DNA of 64,000 nt, from contig NZ_WMII01000007.1 in NCBI RefSeq assembly GCF_009711265.1, positions 62,001-126,000 of the forward strand, written 5' to 3'. Each line of letters opens with the position of its first letter. Position 1 is the first letter of the stretch. Below the pieces are notes generated by a model. That model searched no databases. It had not been told where the DNA came from and saw only the letters and a program-made list of their open reading frames with translations. The stretch is from Paracoccus shanxieyensis. Lineage in GTDB: Bacteria > Pseudomonadota > Alphaproteobacteria > Rhodobacterales > Rhodobacteraceae. The position numbers and the translations under genes are program-made. Of this stretch, positions 52,022-60,743 are shown one piece after another.

Positions 52022-52327
52022 ATGACCAGATCGCTTTTGCTTCTTGCCATGCTGATCCTTGCCGGATGCGCCTCGCCCGCGCCCGGCTTCATCGGCGCGC
52101 CGCGTCACGACATCACGCTGGATGGCGTGGATTTCGCGGTTTTCGTAAAACCGAATGAGGCCGAGGTGATCCGCCTTGGCTATCTGCGCCGCAAGGACCG
52201 CGACCGGATCCCCGGATTGATGATGCAGGCCGCAGCCAAGGCCAGCGGCTGCGATGCCATCCCGCACAGCATGGTGACCCGCATTCCCGGCGACACCGGA
52301 GAGGCGCGCATCACCCTGCGCTGCTGA
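52022..52327 (+). CDS. Small lipoprotein of unknown function
   Basis: A 101-residue protein with a lipoprotein signal ('LLAMLILAGCASPAPGF', Cys at about 14). The mature part reads as alternating beta-strands ('HDITLDGVDFAVFVKPNEAE') and has one internal Cys in 'ASGCDAIP' and a C-terminal Cys. I know no family. GTG at 52013 is an alternative start. It ends 3 bp from the convergent hydrolase gene. Confidence 0.75.
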   Translation: MTRSLLLLAMLILAGCASPAPGFIGAPRHDITLDGVDFAVFVKPNEAEVIRLGYLRRKDRDRIPGLMMQAAAKASGCDAIPHSMVTRIPGDTGEARITLRC

Positions 52328-52330
52328 GGC

Positions 52331-53101
52331 TTAGCCCATGAATTCGGCGGCGGCATCGGCCACCTCGGTCGGGCGGTCGGCATGCAGCCAATGCCCGGCG
52401 CCCGCCAGAAACTTGATCTTGGCCTGTGGGAAGTATTCGCGGATCGCCTGAACCTGCGGCTCGCGGCAATAATCGGACTGACCTCCGGCCAGAAACAGCA
52501 CCGGGCCCTGGAAGCTGGCCTTGGGGGCGTCGGGCCAGCCGACCAGATTGGACATCTGGTCGCGCAGCGCCGTCAGGTTGGCGCGCCAGCGCGGCGGATC
52601 GGATTTCAGATCCAGCGATTGCAGCAGGAATGCGCGCACACCCGGCTCGGGGATGTTTTCCGCCATCTGCGCATCGGCTTGCGAGCGCAGTTTCAGCCCG
52701 TCCAGCCGGACCGCTTCCATCGCGTCGATGTAGCCGGATTGCGTGTGGCTGTAGGCATAGGGCGCGATGTCCAGCACCATAAGCCTGCGCACCAGATCGG
52801 GATGCGTCAGCGCCAGCATCATCGCAGCCTTGCCGCCCATGGAATGTCCCAGCACATCCGCCGGGCTGCCCTTGGCTTCGATCACGCTTGCCAGATCATC
52901 CGCCAAGGCGGCATAGCTGTGGTCGGGATCGTGAAAGCTGTCGCCGTGGTTGCGCATGTCCACCAGCACCACCCGCCGCCCGCTTTCCGCCAGACGCCGC
53001 GCGATGCCGCCCAGATTCTTGCCCGACCCCAGCAGGCCATGCGCCACAATCACCGGCGGGCCGGCATTCTCGCTTCCGATTTCGGTCATGTTCAGCATCA
53101 T
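52331..53101 (-). CDS. Alpha/beta hydrolase (YbfF-like esterase)
   Basis: A 256-residue alpha/beta-hydrolase. The oxyanion strand is 'VIVAHGLLGSGKNLGGIARR', the nucleophile elbow 'DVLGHSMGGKAAMMLA' (Ser), and the catalytic histidine 'FLAGAGHWLHADRP'. The sequence style matches the YbfF acyl-ester hydrolase group. The -10-like TAGGGT on the minus strand ends six bases before the ATG, so the mRNA is likely leaderless; a symmetrical element drives the divergent neighbour. Confidence 0.9.
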   Translation of the reverse strand: MMLNMTEIGSENAGPPVIVAHGLLGSGKNLGGIARRLAESGRRVVLVDMRNHGDSFHDPDHSYAALADDLASVIEAKGSPADVLGHSMGGKAAMMLALTHPDLVRRLMVLDIAPYAYSHTQSGYIDAMEAVRLDGLKLRSQADAQMAENIPEPGVRAFLLQSLDLKSDPPRWRANLTALRDQMSNLVGWPDAPKASFQGPVLFLAGGQSDYCREPQVQAIREYFPQAKIKFLAGAGHWLHADRPTEVADAAAEFMG

Positions 53102-53110
53102 GACGCGACC

Positions 53111-53146
53111 CTAGCGCCACTGGCGGCGGTGCGCCAGAGGCGCTAG
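53111..53146. promoter_or_regulatory. Symmetrical divergent promoter element
   Basis: CTAGCGCCACTGGCG (53111-53125) and CGCCAGAGGCGCTAG (53132-53146) are inverted copies with a single central mismatch, separated by GCGGTG. Each outer end supplies the start of a -10-like TAGGGT or TAGCCT reading away from the centre, serving the hydrolase gene on the left and the 127-residue gene on the right. Confidence 0.55.
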
Positions 53147-53170
53147 CCTGCCCCAAAACAGGAGAGATCC

Positions 53171-53554
53171 ATGGGCATCCAGAATATTCGCCCGATGGCG
53201 GATGAGGTGGCGGGACTGATGGCGGCACGCTTTGGCGGCGCGAAACGCGGCCAGCAGCCCGATCTTGAGGGCGTCATGCGCAAGCGCGGCGGCGCGCTGC
53301 CCCGGAAATTGCGGCGCGAGGCGATGTTTCTGGTGCAGGCTGACCGCATGGCGGGCCAGCCCAAGCTGGCACGGCAGGTCGATCAGGACCGGCTGTTGCG
53401 GGCCCATAAGGCGCTGACGGCCTATCTGCGTCCGCTGGGGCAGGGGGCGCGACTGCAAGGCGGTTTCATTCGCTGGGCATCGGGCGTGGTGCTGGGGCTG
53501 ATGGTGCTGGCGGCGCTAGTCGTGTGGATCATGCTGCAGCGTGGGCTGATCTAG
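53171..53554 (+). CDS. Conserved hypothetical protein with one C-terminal membrane helix
   Basis: A 127-residue basic protein. The N-terminal ~95 residues are charged and helical ('RKRGGALPRKLRREAMFLVQ' is strongly basic), then one transmembrane helix at about 100-122. It would be a tail-anchored inner-membrane protein with a cytoplasmic basic domain. No family is recognised. It has a good AGGAGAG ribosome site and shares a symmetrical promoter with the divergent hydrolase. Confidence 0.7.
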   Translation: MGIQNIRPMADEVAGLMAARFGGAKRGQQPDLEGVMRKRGGALPRKLRREAMFLVQADRMAGQPKLARQVDQDRLLRAHKALTAYLRPLGQGARLQGGFIRWASGVVLGLMVLAALVVWIMLQRGLI

Positions 53555-53561
53555 GCAGACG

Positions 53562-53593
53562 AAAAAGCCGCGCATGAGGTTGTCATGCGCGGC
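53562..53593 (-). terminator. Terminator between convergent genes (glyA side with T-run)
   Basis: GCCGCGCATGA (53567-53577) and TCATGCGCGGC (53583-53593) form a perfect 11-bp stem with a 5-nt loop. On the minus strand TTTTT follows, so it is an intrinsic terminator for glyA; it can also stop the rightward transcript. Confidence 0.88.
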
Positions 53594-53619
53594 TTCATCT
53601 GACGGATCAGGTCTGGCGA

Positions 53620-54903
53620 TTACATGCCGCTGTAAAGCGGGAATTTCGCGCACAGGGCTTCGACCTCGGCTTTGACCTTGGCCTCGACCTCGGCATTGCC
53701 TTCTTCGCCATTGGCGGCCAGCCCGTCGACGACTTCGACGATCCAGCGGGCGATCTGGCGGAACTCCTGTTCGCCGAAGCCGCGGGTGGTGCCTGCGGGC
53801 GCGCCCAGACGGATGCCCGAGGTGACGAAGGGCTTTTCGGGATCGAACGGCACGCCGTTCTTGTTGCAGGTGATGTGCGCACGACCCAAGGCCGCCTCGG
53901 TCGCCTTGCCGGTCACGCCTTTCGGGCGCAGGTCGGCCAGACACAGGTGGTTGTCGGTGCCGCCCGAAACGATGTCGACGCCGCCCTTCATCAGCTCATC
54001 AGCCATGGCTTGGGCGTTTTTCACCACCTGCGCGGCATAATCCTTGAAATCGGGGCGCAGCGCCTCGCCAAAGGCCACGGCCTTGGCGGCGATCACATGC
54101 ATCAGCGGACCGCCCTGCAGGCCGGGGAACACCGCCGAGTTGATCTTTTTCGCGATATCGGCGTCATTCGTCAGCACCATGCCACCGCGCGGGCCGCGCA
54201 GCGATTTATGCGTGGTGGTGGTCACAACATGGGCGTGCGGCAGCGGCGAGGGGTGCTGGCCACCGGCGACCAGACCGGCGATATGGGCCATGTCCACCAT
54301 CAGATAGGCGCCAACCTCGTCCGCGATGGCGCGGAAGGCGGCCCAGTCCCAGACGCGGCTATAGGCGGTGCCGCCCGCGACGATCAGCTTGGGCTTGTTG
54401 GCCAAGGCCTTGGCGCGCACGTCTTCCATGTCCAGCAACTGGTCCTGCTGACGCACGCCGTAGCTGACGACGTTGAACCATTTGCCCGACATGTTCACCG
54501 GCGAGCCGTGGGTCAGGTGGCCGCCCGAATTCAGGTCCAGACCCATGAAAGTGTCGCCCGGTTGCAAGAGCGCCAGAAACACCGCCTGGTTCATCTGCGA
54601 ACCCGAGTTCGGCTGGACGTTGGCGAATTCGCAGCCGAACAGCTGTTTCGCGCGCTCGATCGCCAGATCCTCGACGATGTCGACATATTGGCAGCCGCCG
54701 TAATAGCGCTTGCCCGGATAGCCCTCGGCATATTTGTTGGTCAGGACCGAGCCCTGCGCCTCGAGCACCGCCTTTGAGACGATGTTTTCCGAGGCGATCA
54801 GTTCGATTTCGTCCCGCTGGCGGCCCAGTTCCTTGCGGATGGCGCCGAACACGTCGGGGTCGCGGCTGTCCAGCGTTTCGGTGAAGAATCCGGTATTGCT
54901 CAT
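53620..54903 (-). CDS. glyA: Serine hydroxymethyltransferase
   Basis: PLP enzyme (427 residues) converting serine and tetrahydrofolate to glycine and methylene-tetrahydrofolate; in this order it may also feed a serine-type C1 cycle. It has '[19 protein letters not shown]', '[20 protein letters not shown]' and the Schiff-base lysine in '[18 protein letters not shown]'. The ATG at 54903 is preferred over 54915 because GAGGG precedes it at a normal distance. A clear terminator follows. Confidence 0.97.
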   Translation of the reverse strand: MSNTGFFTETLDSRDPDVFGAIRKELGRQRDEIELIASENIVSKAVLEAQGSVLTNKYAEGYPGKRYYGGCQYVDIVEDLAIERAKQLFGCEFANVQPNSGSQMNQAVFLALLQPGDTFMGLDLNSGGHLTHGSPVNMSGKWFNVVSYGVRQQDQLLDMEDVRAKALANKPKLIVAGGTAYSRVWDWAAFRAIADEVGAYLMVDMAHIAGLVAGGQHPSPLPHAHVVTTTTHKSLRGPRGGMVLTNDADIAKKINSAVFPGLQGGPLMHVIAAKAVAFGEALRPDFKDYAAQVVKNAQAMADELMKGGVDIVSGGTDNHLCLADLRPKGVTGKATEAALGRAHITCNKNGVPFDPEKPFVTSGIRLGAPAGTTRGFGEQEFRQIARWIVEVVDGLAANGEEGNAEVEAKVKAEVEALCAKFPLYSGM

Positions 54904-55047
54904 GTCGTCCCTCATGCAAAAACGGCTTGGCCGCGTTCTAGACGGTTTTGCAATTCCCCGCTAGGACGGATGCGACGCGCGGGCGGTAGATATTCCATGA
55001 CACCGCAGGGGCTTGCGTCTGCGCCCCGCGCGGGGAAGATGTCGGGC

Positions 55048-55797
55048 ATGAAAATGCATTTCATCGCCAGCAGCACCGAACCCGCCGCAGATGCCGCCGA
55101 CCGGCTTTCGGCGCGCTATGGTCAGCACGCGATCCGCGATGCCGAGGTGATCGTGGCGCTTGGCGGCGATGGGCTGATGCTGTCGGTCATGCATCAGAAT
55201 CGCGGGCTGCCGGTCTATGGCATGAATCGCGGCACGGTCGGGTTCCTGATGAACCATTATTCCGAAGACCGCCTGATCGAACGCATCACCGCAGCCGAGG
55301 AAACCGTGGTCAATCCGCTGGCCATGACCGCCTGCACCACCGATGGGCACGAACATTGCGCGCTGGCCATCAATGAGGTCAGCCTGCTGCGCGCCGGACC
55401 GCAGGCCGCCCGCCTGCGCATCAGCGTGAATGGCCGGGTGCGGCTGCCGGAACTGGTCTGTGACGGGGTGTTGCTGTGCACCGCCGCGGGTTCGACGGCC
55501 TATAACTATTCGGCGAATGGCCCGATCCTGCCGCTGGATTCCGATGTGCTGGCGCTGACCCCGATTGCCGCCTTCCGCCCCAGACGCTGGCGCGGCGCGA
55601 TCCTGCCCAGCAATGCCGTAGTGCGCTTCGATGTGCTGGATCTGGAAAAGCGCCCGGTCATGGCCGATGCCGACAGCCGCGGCGTCGACTCGGTCGAATG
55701 GGTCGAGATCCGGACCGAAACCAGCATCCGCCACCGTCTGCTGTTCGATCCCGGCCACGGGCTGGATGAACGGCTGATGCGCGAACAATTCGTTTGA
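55048..55797 (+). CDS. nadK: NAD kinase
   Basis: ATP-NAD kinase (249 residues) producing NADP. The glycine-rich signature is 'VIVALGGDGLMLSVMHQN', the conserved 'NRGTVGFLMN' follows, 'AINEVSLLR' holds the NE motif, and 'CTAAGSTAYNYSANGPIL' binds NAD. It is the short alphaproteobacterial form. ATG 55039 and 55048 are both plausible starts. prfC starts 31 bp downstream and may be cotranscribed. Confidence 0.93.
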   Translation: MKMHFIASSTEPAADAADRLSARYGQHAIRDAEVIVALGGDGLMLSVMHQNRGLPVYGMNRGTVGFLMNHYSEDRLIERITAAEETVVNPLAMTACTTDGHEHCALAINEVSLLRAGPQAARLRISVNGRVRLPELVCDGVLLCTAAGSTAYNYSANGPILPLDSDVLALTPIAAFRPRRWRGAILPSNAVVRFDVLDLEKRPVMADADSRGVDSVEWVEIRTETSIRHRLLFDPGHGLDERLMREQFV

Positions 55798-55828
55798 GGC
55801 GGCAGCCGGGGCAGGGTAAAGCGCGGGC

Positions 55829-57424
55829 ATGACAAACATGCCCGTCCTTCCGCCCGAAATCGCCCGCCGCCGGACCTTCGCGATCATCTCGCATCCCGAC
55901 GCCGGCAAGACCACCCTGACCGAGAAGTTCCTGCTTTTCGGCGGCGCCATCCAGATGGCCGGTCAGGTCCGCGCCAAGGGCGAGGCGCGGCGCACGCGCT
56001 CGGACTTCATGAAGATGGAGCAGGACCGGGGGATCTCAGTCTCGGCCTCGGCCATGTCGTTTGAATTCGACAAATATCTGTTCAATCTGGTCGACACGCC
56101 CGGCCACAGCGACTTTTCCGAAGACACCTATCGCACGCTGACGGCCGTGGATGCGGCGATCATGGTGATCGACGGCGCCAAGGGCGTGGAAAGCCAGACC
56201 CGCAAGCTGTTCGAGGTCTGCCGTCTGCGCGACCTGCCGATCCTGACCTTCTGCAACAAGATGGACCGCGAATCCCGCGATACCTTTGAAATCATCGACG
56301 AGATTCAGGAAAATCTGGCCATCGACGTGTCCCCCGCCTCATGGCCGATCGGCATGGGCCGCGATTTTATCGGGGCTTATGATCTGCTGAACGACCGGCT
56401 GGAGATCATGGACCGCGCCGACCGCAACAAGGTGGCGGAATCGGTCAAGATCAGCGGTCTGGATGATCCGAAGCTGGCCGATCACGTTCCCGCCGATCTG
56501 CTGGAAAAGCTGCGCGAAGAACTGGAGATGGCGCGCGAATTGCTGCCCGCCTTCGACCGTCAGGCGTTTCTGGAAGGCCATCTGACGCCCATCTGGTTCG
56601 GCAGCGCGATCAACAGCTTCGGTGTGCGCGAACTGATGGCGGGCATCGGTGAATACGGCCCGCAGCCGCAACCGCAGAACGCCTCGGAACGCCAGATCAG
56701 CCCCGACGAAAAGCCGGTCACGGGCTTTGTCTTCAAGGTGCAGGCCAATATGGATCCCAAGCACCGCGACCGGGTGGCCTTCGTGCGTCTTGCCTCGGGG
56801 CATTTTGAACGCGGCATGAAGCTGCTGCATGTGCGCTCGAAAAAGCCGATGGCCGTGTCGAACCCGGTGCTGTTTCTGGCCGCCGACCGCGAACTGGCCG
56901 AAGAGGCATGGGCGGGCGACATCATCGGCATCCCGAACCACGGCCAGCTGCGCATCGGCGACGCGCTGACCGAGGGCGAGGTGCTGCGCTTTACCGGCAT
57001 CCCCAGTTTCGCGCCGGAACTGCTGCAAACGGTGCGCGCGGGCGATCCGATGAAGGCCAAGCATCTGGAAAAGGCGCTGATGCAATTCGCCGAAGAGGGC
57101 GCGGCCAAGGTCTTCAAGCCGATGATCGGCTCGGGCTTCATCGTCGGCGTGGTGGGGGCCTTGCAATTCGAGGTTCTGGCCAGCCGGATCGAGATCGAAT
57201 ACGGCCTGCCGGTCCGGTTTGAACCCTCGCAATTCACCAGCGCCCGCTGGGTCGCCGGGCCCAAGGACAAGGTCGAGGCCTTTGCCAATGTCAACAAGGG
57301 CCATATGGCGCAGGATCACGACGGCGATCTGGTCTATCTGACGCGGCTGCAATGGGACATCGACCGCGTGCAGCGCGACCATCCGGACCTGAAGCTGACC
57401 GCGACCAAGGAAATGATGGTGTGA
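55829..57424 (+). CDS. prfC: Peptide chain release factor 3
   Basis: GTPase (531 residues) that recycles RF1/RF2 after termination. G motifs are 'AIISHPDAGKTTLTEKFLLF', 'EQDRGISVSASAMSF', 'DTPGHSDFSEDTYRTL' and 'FCNKMDRESRD'. The RF3-specific C-terminal part has 'FEPSQFTSARWVAG'. Its stop overlaps a GTG start of an unknown gene (GTGA). Confidence 0.96.
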   Translation: MTNMPVLPPEIARRRTFAIISHPDAGKTTLTEKFLLFGGAIQMAGQVRAKGEARRTRSDFMKMEQDRGISVSASAMSFEFDKYLFNLVDTPGHSDFSEDTYRTLTAVDAAIMVIDGAKGVESQTRKLFEVCRLRDLPILTFCNKMDRESRDTFEIIDEIQENLAIDVSPASWPIGMGRDFIGAYDLLNDRLEIMDRADRNKVAESVKISGLDDPKLADHVPADLLEKLREELEMARELLPAFDRQAFLEGHLTPIWFGSAINSFGVRELMAGIGEYGPQPQPQNASERQISPDEKPVTGFVFKVQANMDPKHRDRVAFVRLASGHFERGMKLLHVRSKKPMAVSNPVLFLAADRELAEEAWAGDIIGIPNHGQLRIGDALTEGEVLRFTGIPSFAPELLQTVRAGDPMKAKHLEKALMQFAEEGAAKVFKPMIGSGFIVGVVGALQFEVLASRIEIEYGLPVRFEPSQFTSARWVAGPKDKVEAFANVNKGHMAQDHDGDLVYLTRLQWDIDRVQRDHPDLKLTATKEMMV

Positions 57425-58140
57425 CCGCGCCGCTCATCAAGGCATCCGATGCCTTGATGATGCGCCGTGCGGCTGTCCGCATTGCGGGGGAGGTCGCGCC
57501 GCGACACGGGATCGGCAAGACCACAGCGCCAAGTGAGCTTTGGACCCTTGCGCATGCCTTGATGGGCAATCCGCACATCTTCGGGCCGGATTTTCCGCAG
57601 ACGATCTGGCATCGCGACAGCCCGGATTTTCACATCGAAACACCGGGCGGCACGATTGGCCTGGAAGTGGTCGAGGCTATTTCCCCCCAGCGCGCCCACG
57701 CCAGCAGCGAAATCAACAGGCTCTATGCGTCAAACGGCGACGACGCATCAGGCGACGACCACGATCTGCCGAAATGCTATGATCTCAGCTTTTACAGGTC
57801 GGACAGCCAGATGTCGAAACGCCATGAGATCAGACGACGTGTCATTGACCGAAAGCTTGACCGCTGCGGTTGGCATCGGGATGAGCCACAGCGCGAATGG
57901 GCGCATTGCATGGCGCACGCGATCAACAGCAAATCTGACCGTGCCGCCAAGGGCAATTACGCGTCGTTCCAGCGTAATGAGCTGTTGGTATACGAAAACT
58001 CGGGGGCGCCGGATGTGGTCACCGACGACGCCCTGAAAATATTGGCGGCGGACACTGATACCATCCGCCGCCTGTGGCAGCACTTCACCGCGCTGCATGT
58101 TTTGACCCGCGGTCGGGTGCTGACCTTCAGCGCCACTTAA
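57421..58140 (+). CDS. Unknown protein coupled to prfC, possible PD-(D/E)xK-like fold
   Basis: A 239-residue soluble protein that starts with GTG inside the prfC stop codon. I recognise no named family. 'SPDFHIETPGGTIGLEVVEA' has the order Asp-strand-Glu-x-V seen in PD-(D/E)xK nuclease-like cores, but the usual Lys of ExK is Val. The second half is rich in Arg, Lys, His and Cys ('RRRVIDRKLDRCGWHRDEPQ'). AT content and codon use differ visibly from neighbouring genes, suggesting acquisition by transfer. Confidence 0.65.
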   Translation: MTAPLIKASDALMMRRAAVRIAGEVAPRHGIGKTTAPSELWTLAHALMGNPHIFGPDFPQTIWHRDSPDFHIETPGGTIGLEVVEAISPQRAHASSEINRLYASNGDDASGDDHDLPKCYDLSFYRSDSQMSKRHEIRRRVIDRKLDRCGWHRDEPQREWAHCMAHAINSKSDRAAKGNYASFQRNELLVYENSGAPDVVTDDALKILAADTDTIRRLWQHFTALHVLTRGRVLTFSAT

Positions 58141-58175
58141 GCGATCGGGTCAGCCCTTGCGGGCCTGAGGCCCAG

Positions 58176-58598
58176 TCACACCACCGTCAGGTCCAGCGTG
58201 ATGTCGGCGTTCAGCACTTTGCTGATGGGGCAGTTCTGTTCGGCAGCTTTCGCGGCTTCCTCGATCACGGCCTTGTCGCCGGTGCCGCTGACTTTTGCGG
58301 TCAGCGCGGCGGATTTGATCGCGAAGCCGTCGCCATCCTTGTCCAGACCGATTTTCGAGGTGGTCTCGATCTTCACATCGGTGATGCCCTTGCCTTCAAG
58401 GATCATCGACAGGGCCATGCTGAAACAGGCGGCATGCGCGGCGCCGATCAGCTCTTCGGGATTGGTGCCGGGCTGATCCTCGAACCTTTGCTTGAAGCCG
58501 TAAGGCACATCGCTGAGCGCGCCGGATTTGGTCGAGACCAGACCCTTGCCATCCTTGAGGCCGCCTTCCCATTTCGCCGAACCATGATTGACGATCAT
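58176..58598 (-). CDS. OsmC/Ohr family peroxiredoxin-like protein
   Basis: A 140-residue OsmC-type protein that reduces organic hydroperoxides with two cysteines. The first Cys is in 'AAHAACFSMALSMILEG' and the second in 'AAEQNCPISKVLNADI'. 'YGFKQRFEDQPGTNPEELIG' is typical of OsmC. The ATG at 58598 was chosen over a long extension toward 58715 that lies in the divergent promoter. Confidence 0.93.
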   Translation of the reverse strand: MIVNHGSAKWEGGLKDGKGLVSTKSGALSDVPYGFKQRFEDQPGTNPEELIGAAHAACFSMALSMILEGKGITDVKIETTSKIGLDKDGDGFAIKSAALTAKVSGTGDKAVIEEAAKAAEQNCPISKVLNADITLDLTVV

Positions 58599-58713
58599 TG
58601 TCGAACTCCTGTTCTGAATGCATTGCGCCTTCCCAACGCGGCCCGGCTTGAGGCGGTTCAATTCTGCGCCTATCCATGGCGCGAAGTGTGGGGGCGCAAA
58701 GGGCGGGCACGAC

Positions 58714-59607
58714 ATGCCGTATCATGAACTGGCCGCCTTTGGCGCGGCAATGTGCTGGTCGGTGACCGGGCTGATCGCCGCACATTCTGTGTCGGTGCTT
58801 GGGCCCTTTGCCTTCAACAGGATCCGCTGGATTTCGGTGTTTCTGATCCTGCTGGCGATTGTCGTGATCAGCGGGCGGTGGGACGGCGTGACCGCGCCGG
58901 GCCATTGGCGCATCGCGGTGTCGGGGCTGCTGGGCGTGTTTCTGGGCGACATGATGCTGTTCATGGCCATGGTGCGGCTGGGTCCGCGCCGGACCGGGGC
59001 GCTGTTTGCGCTGAACGCCCCCATCGCCGCGCTGCTGGGCTGGCTGTTTCTGGGCGAGGAACTGTCGCTGATGGCCTCGTCCGGGATCGGCATTGCCACG
59101 CTGGGCATCGCCATGGCGGTTCTGGGTCGCCCCGGCCGGTCGGGCCAGCACCGCTTCGAGGAGGTGCGCGGCCCGGTCTGGATCGCGGTCGGCATGGGCG
59201 TTCTGGCCGCGACCGGACAGGCCACGGGATCGCTGATCGCGCGCCCGGCCATGGCGCAGGGGTTCGACCCTTATGTCGCCTCGATGATCCGCATCGGCGC
59301 GGCCTCGGTGGCGCAGGTGGCGATCATGACGCTGCCGCTGGCCATGTTCCGGCCAAAGGGCGCCGTCACGCCGCGCATTCTGGTGATGACGGTGCTGTCG
59401 GGCATCGTCGCCATGGTCATCGGCATGACGCTGATGCTGTTTGCCCTGCAGGGCGGCAAGGTCGGCATCGTCTCGACCCTGTCGGCGCTGTCGCCGGTGC
59501 TGATTCTGCCGGTGCTGTGGGCGCTGACCGGCGCGCGCCCCTCGGCCACGTCATGGGCGGGGGCGGCGCTGGCGGTGATCGGCATGTCGCTGATCTTCCT
59601 GCGCTGA
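58714..59607 (+). CDS. DMT superfamily transporter (EamA type)
   Basis: A 297-residue protein with about ten hydrophobic segments in two EamA halves ('ALFALNAPIAALLGWLFLGE' and 'STLSALSPVLILPVLWALTG' are the repeat signatures). It is a probable metabolite exporter of unknown substrate. It is distinct from the other EamA protein at 48.4 kb; the two share family motifs only. It is divergent from the OsmC gene. Confidence 0.9.
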   Translation: MPYHELAAFGAAMCWSVTGLIAAHSVSVLGPFAFNRIRWISVFLILLAIVVISGRWDGVTAPGHWRIAVSGLLGVFLGDMMLFMAMVRLGPRRTGALFALNAPIAALLGWLFLGEELSLMASSGIGIATLGIAMAVLGRPGRSGQHRFEEVRGPVWIAVGMGVLAATGQATGSLIARPAMAQGFDPYVASMIRIGAASVAQVAIMTLPLAMFRPKGAVTPRILVMTVLSGIVAMVIGMTLMLFALQGGKVGIVSTLSALSPVLILPVLWALTGARPSATSWAGAALAVIGMSLIFLR

Positions 59608-59675
59608 CGGGCTTGTCACTTGCCAAAGCCCGCCATTGCGCCAAGCTTGCCGGGTAACCTGACGGAGAGACCAAG

Positions 59676-60047
59676 ATGATCCGAGCTGCCGCCCTTGCCC
59701 TGACCCTGATCCCCGCCCTTGCCCTGACCCTGATCCCCGGCCTTGCCTTTGCGCAGGATCACAGCGGCCATGGCACTGCTGAAACCGCCGACAGCCCCTC
59801 GACCGCAGCCTATCAGGCGGCGATGGAAAAGATGCATGCAGACATGATGGTGGGCTATACCGGCAATGCCGATGTCGATTTCATGCGCGGCATGATCCCG
59901 CACCACCAGGGTGCCATCGACATGGCAAAGATCGCGCTGGAATATGGCAAGGATCCCGAAGTTCGCAAACTGGCCCAAGAGGTCATCGACGCACAAGAGG
60001 CCGAGATCAAGTTCATGCAGGACTGGCTGGCCAAGCACGACCACTAG
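59676..60047 (+). CDS. DUF305 secreted protein (CopM-like)
   Basis: A 123-residue periplasmic protein. After a signal peptide come His/Met-rich segments: 'QDHSGHG', '[20 protein letters not shown]', '[19 protein letters not shown]' and the final 'AKHDH'. The family is linked to copper binding (CopM). The signal peptide contains an exact tandem duplication of eight residues (ALALTLIP), which makes its hydrophobic core longer than usual. Confidence 0.9.
   Translation: MIRAAALALTLIPALALTLIPGLAFAQDHSGHGTAETADSPSTAAYQAAMEKMHADMMVGYTGNADVDFMRGMIPHHQGAIDMAKIALEYGKDPEVRKLAQEVIDAQEAEIKFMQDWLAKHDH
59691..59738. repeat. Perfect 24-bp tandem duplication in a signal-peptide coding region
   Basis: The unit at 59691-59714 is repeated exactly at 59715-59738. 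It is in frame and adds eight residues to the DUF305 protein's signal sequence. Confidence 0.9.
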
Positions 60048-60052
60048 GATGG

Positions 60053-60076
60053 TGGGGCGGCTGGAACGCCGCCCCA
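60053..60076. terminator. Bidirectional hairpin between DUF305 gene and ribH
   Basis: GGGGCGGC (60054-60061) and GCCGCCCC (60068-60075) pair, extended by a T-A pair, with a 6-nt loop. There is little T-run on either side. It sits in the 34-bp gap between two convergent genes. Confidence 0.6.
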
Positions 60077-60081
60077 TTGGC

Positions 60082-60516
60082 TTAGCCGATGGCCTCGCGG
60101 GCTTTGGCGATGGCCAGCGCCGCATGGGCGGCCTCGCGGCCCTTCTGGACGAAATGGTCGCGGAAGATGGCCGTGTGATGATCGGTTTCCTGATAGTGAT
60201 GCGGCGTCAGCGACACCGACAGCACCGGCACGCCGGTTTCCAGACCGGCCTGCATCAGCCCCTGAACCACGGCAGCCGCCACGAAATCATGGCGATAGAT
60301 GCCGCCATCCACGACCAGCGCCGCGCAGGCGACCGAGGCATAGCGCCCGGTCCGCGCCAGATCGCGCGCCATCAGCGGCATCTCGAACGCGCCGGGAACG
60401 TCGAAGACATCGACCTGATCGCGCGGGATGATCTGGCAGAACCCGTCCAGCGCCTGATCGACGATATCGGTATGCCAATTGGCCTTTACGAAGGCATAGC
60501 GGGTGTGTGTCATCAT
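60082..60516 (-). CDS. ribH: 6,7-dimethyl-8-ribityllumazine synthase, type II (RibH2-like)
   Basis: A 144-residue lumazine synthase, penultimate enzyme of riboflavin synthesis. Substrate-binding segments are 'FVKANWHTDIVDQALDGF', 'VFDVPGAFEMPLMARDL' and 'GGIYRHDFVAAAVVQGLMQA', with 'HHYQETDHH' in the catalytic loop. The sequence resembles the decameric type II enzymes (Brucella RibH2) more than the icosahedral RibH1. It is the only rib gene here and has its own FMN riboswitch. The start is one of two adjacent ATGs (60516/60513) after AAAGGG. Confidence 0.93.
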   Translation of the reverse strand: MMTHTRYAFVKANWHTDIVDQALDGFCQIIPRDQVDVFDVPGAFEMPLMARDLARTGRYASVACAALVVDGGIYRHDFVAAAVVQGLMQAGLETGVPVLSVSLTPHHYQETDHHTAIFRDHFVQKGREAAHAALAIAKAREAIG

Positions 60517-60558
60517 GATCCCTTTCCAAAGTGACACGTCACCCAAGGCGATCACGCT

Positions 60559-60581
60559 GCGATCCCGCAAAACGGGGTCGC
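60559..60581 (-). promoter_or_regulatory. Hairpin of the riboswitch expression platform
   Basis: GCGACCCCG and CGGGATCGC (one mismatch) can pair around a TTTTG loop between the FMN aptamer and ribH. The absence of a following T-run argues for control of translation or an anti-terminator role rather than simple termination. Confidence 0.5.
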
Positions 60582-60583
60582 AC

Positions 60584-60703
60584 GCTCTCTTTCATCCGGA
60601 CTGTGACCGTCGGCCCAGGAGTTTCACCTGATCTGCTGACCCTTTCGCTGCGAAAGGCGCTCGCGGGCTGTAACCGCCGGTGGGGAATTCCGCCCCGCCC
60701 TGA
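60584..60703 (-). ncRNA. FMN riboswitch (RFN element) upstream of ribH
   Basis: On the minus strand the aptamer's conserved blocks appear in order: AGGGCGGGGCGGAATTCCCC, ACCGGCGGTTACAGCCCGCG, then AGGTGAAACTCCTGGGCCGA and GTCCGGATGAAAGAGAG. These are the RFN signature helices and FMN-binding junctions. FMN binding should lower expression of the downstream lumazine synthase. The element occupies most of the gap between dgt and ribH. Confidence 0.95.
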
Positions 60704-60743
60704 GAACAGCCGTGTGATGCCAAGCCCGCCCGGCAGATGCAAG

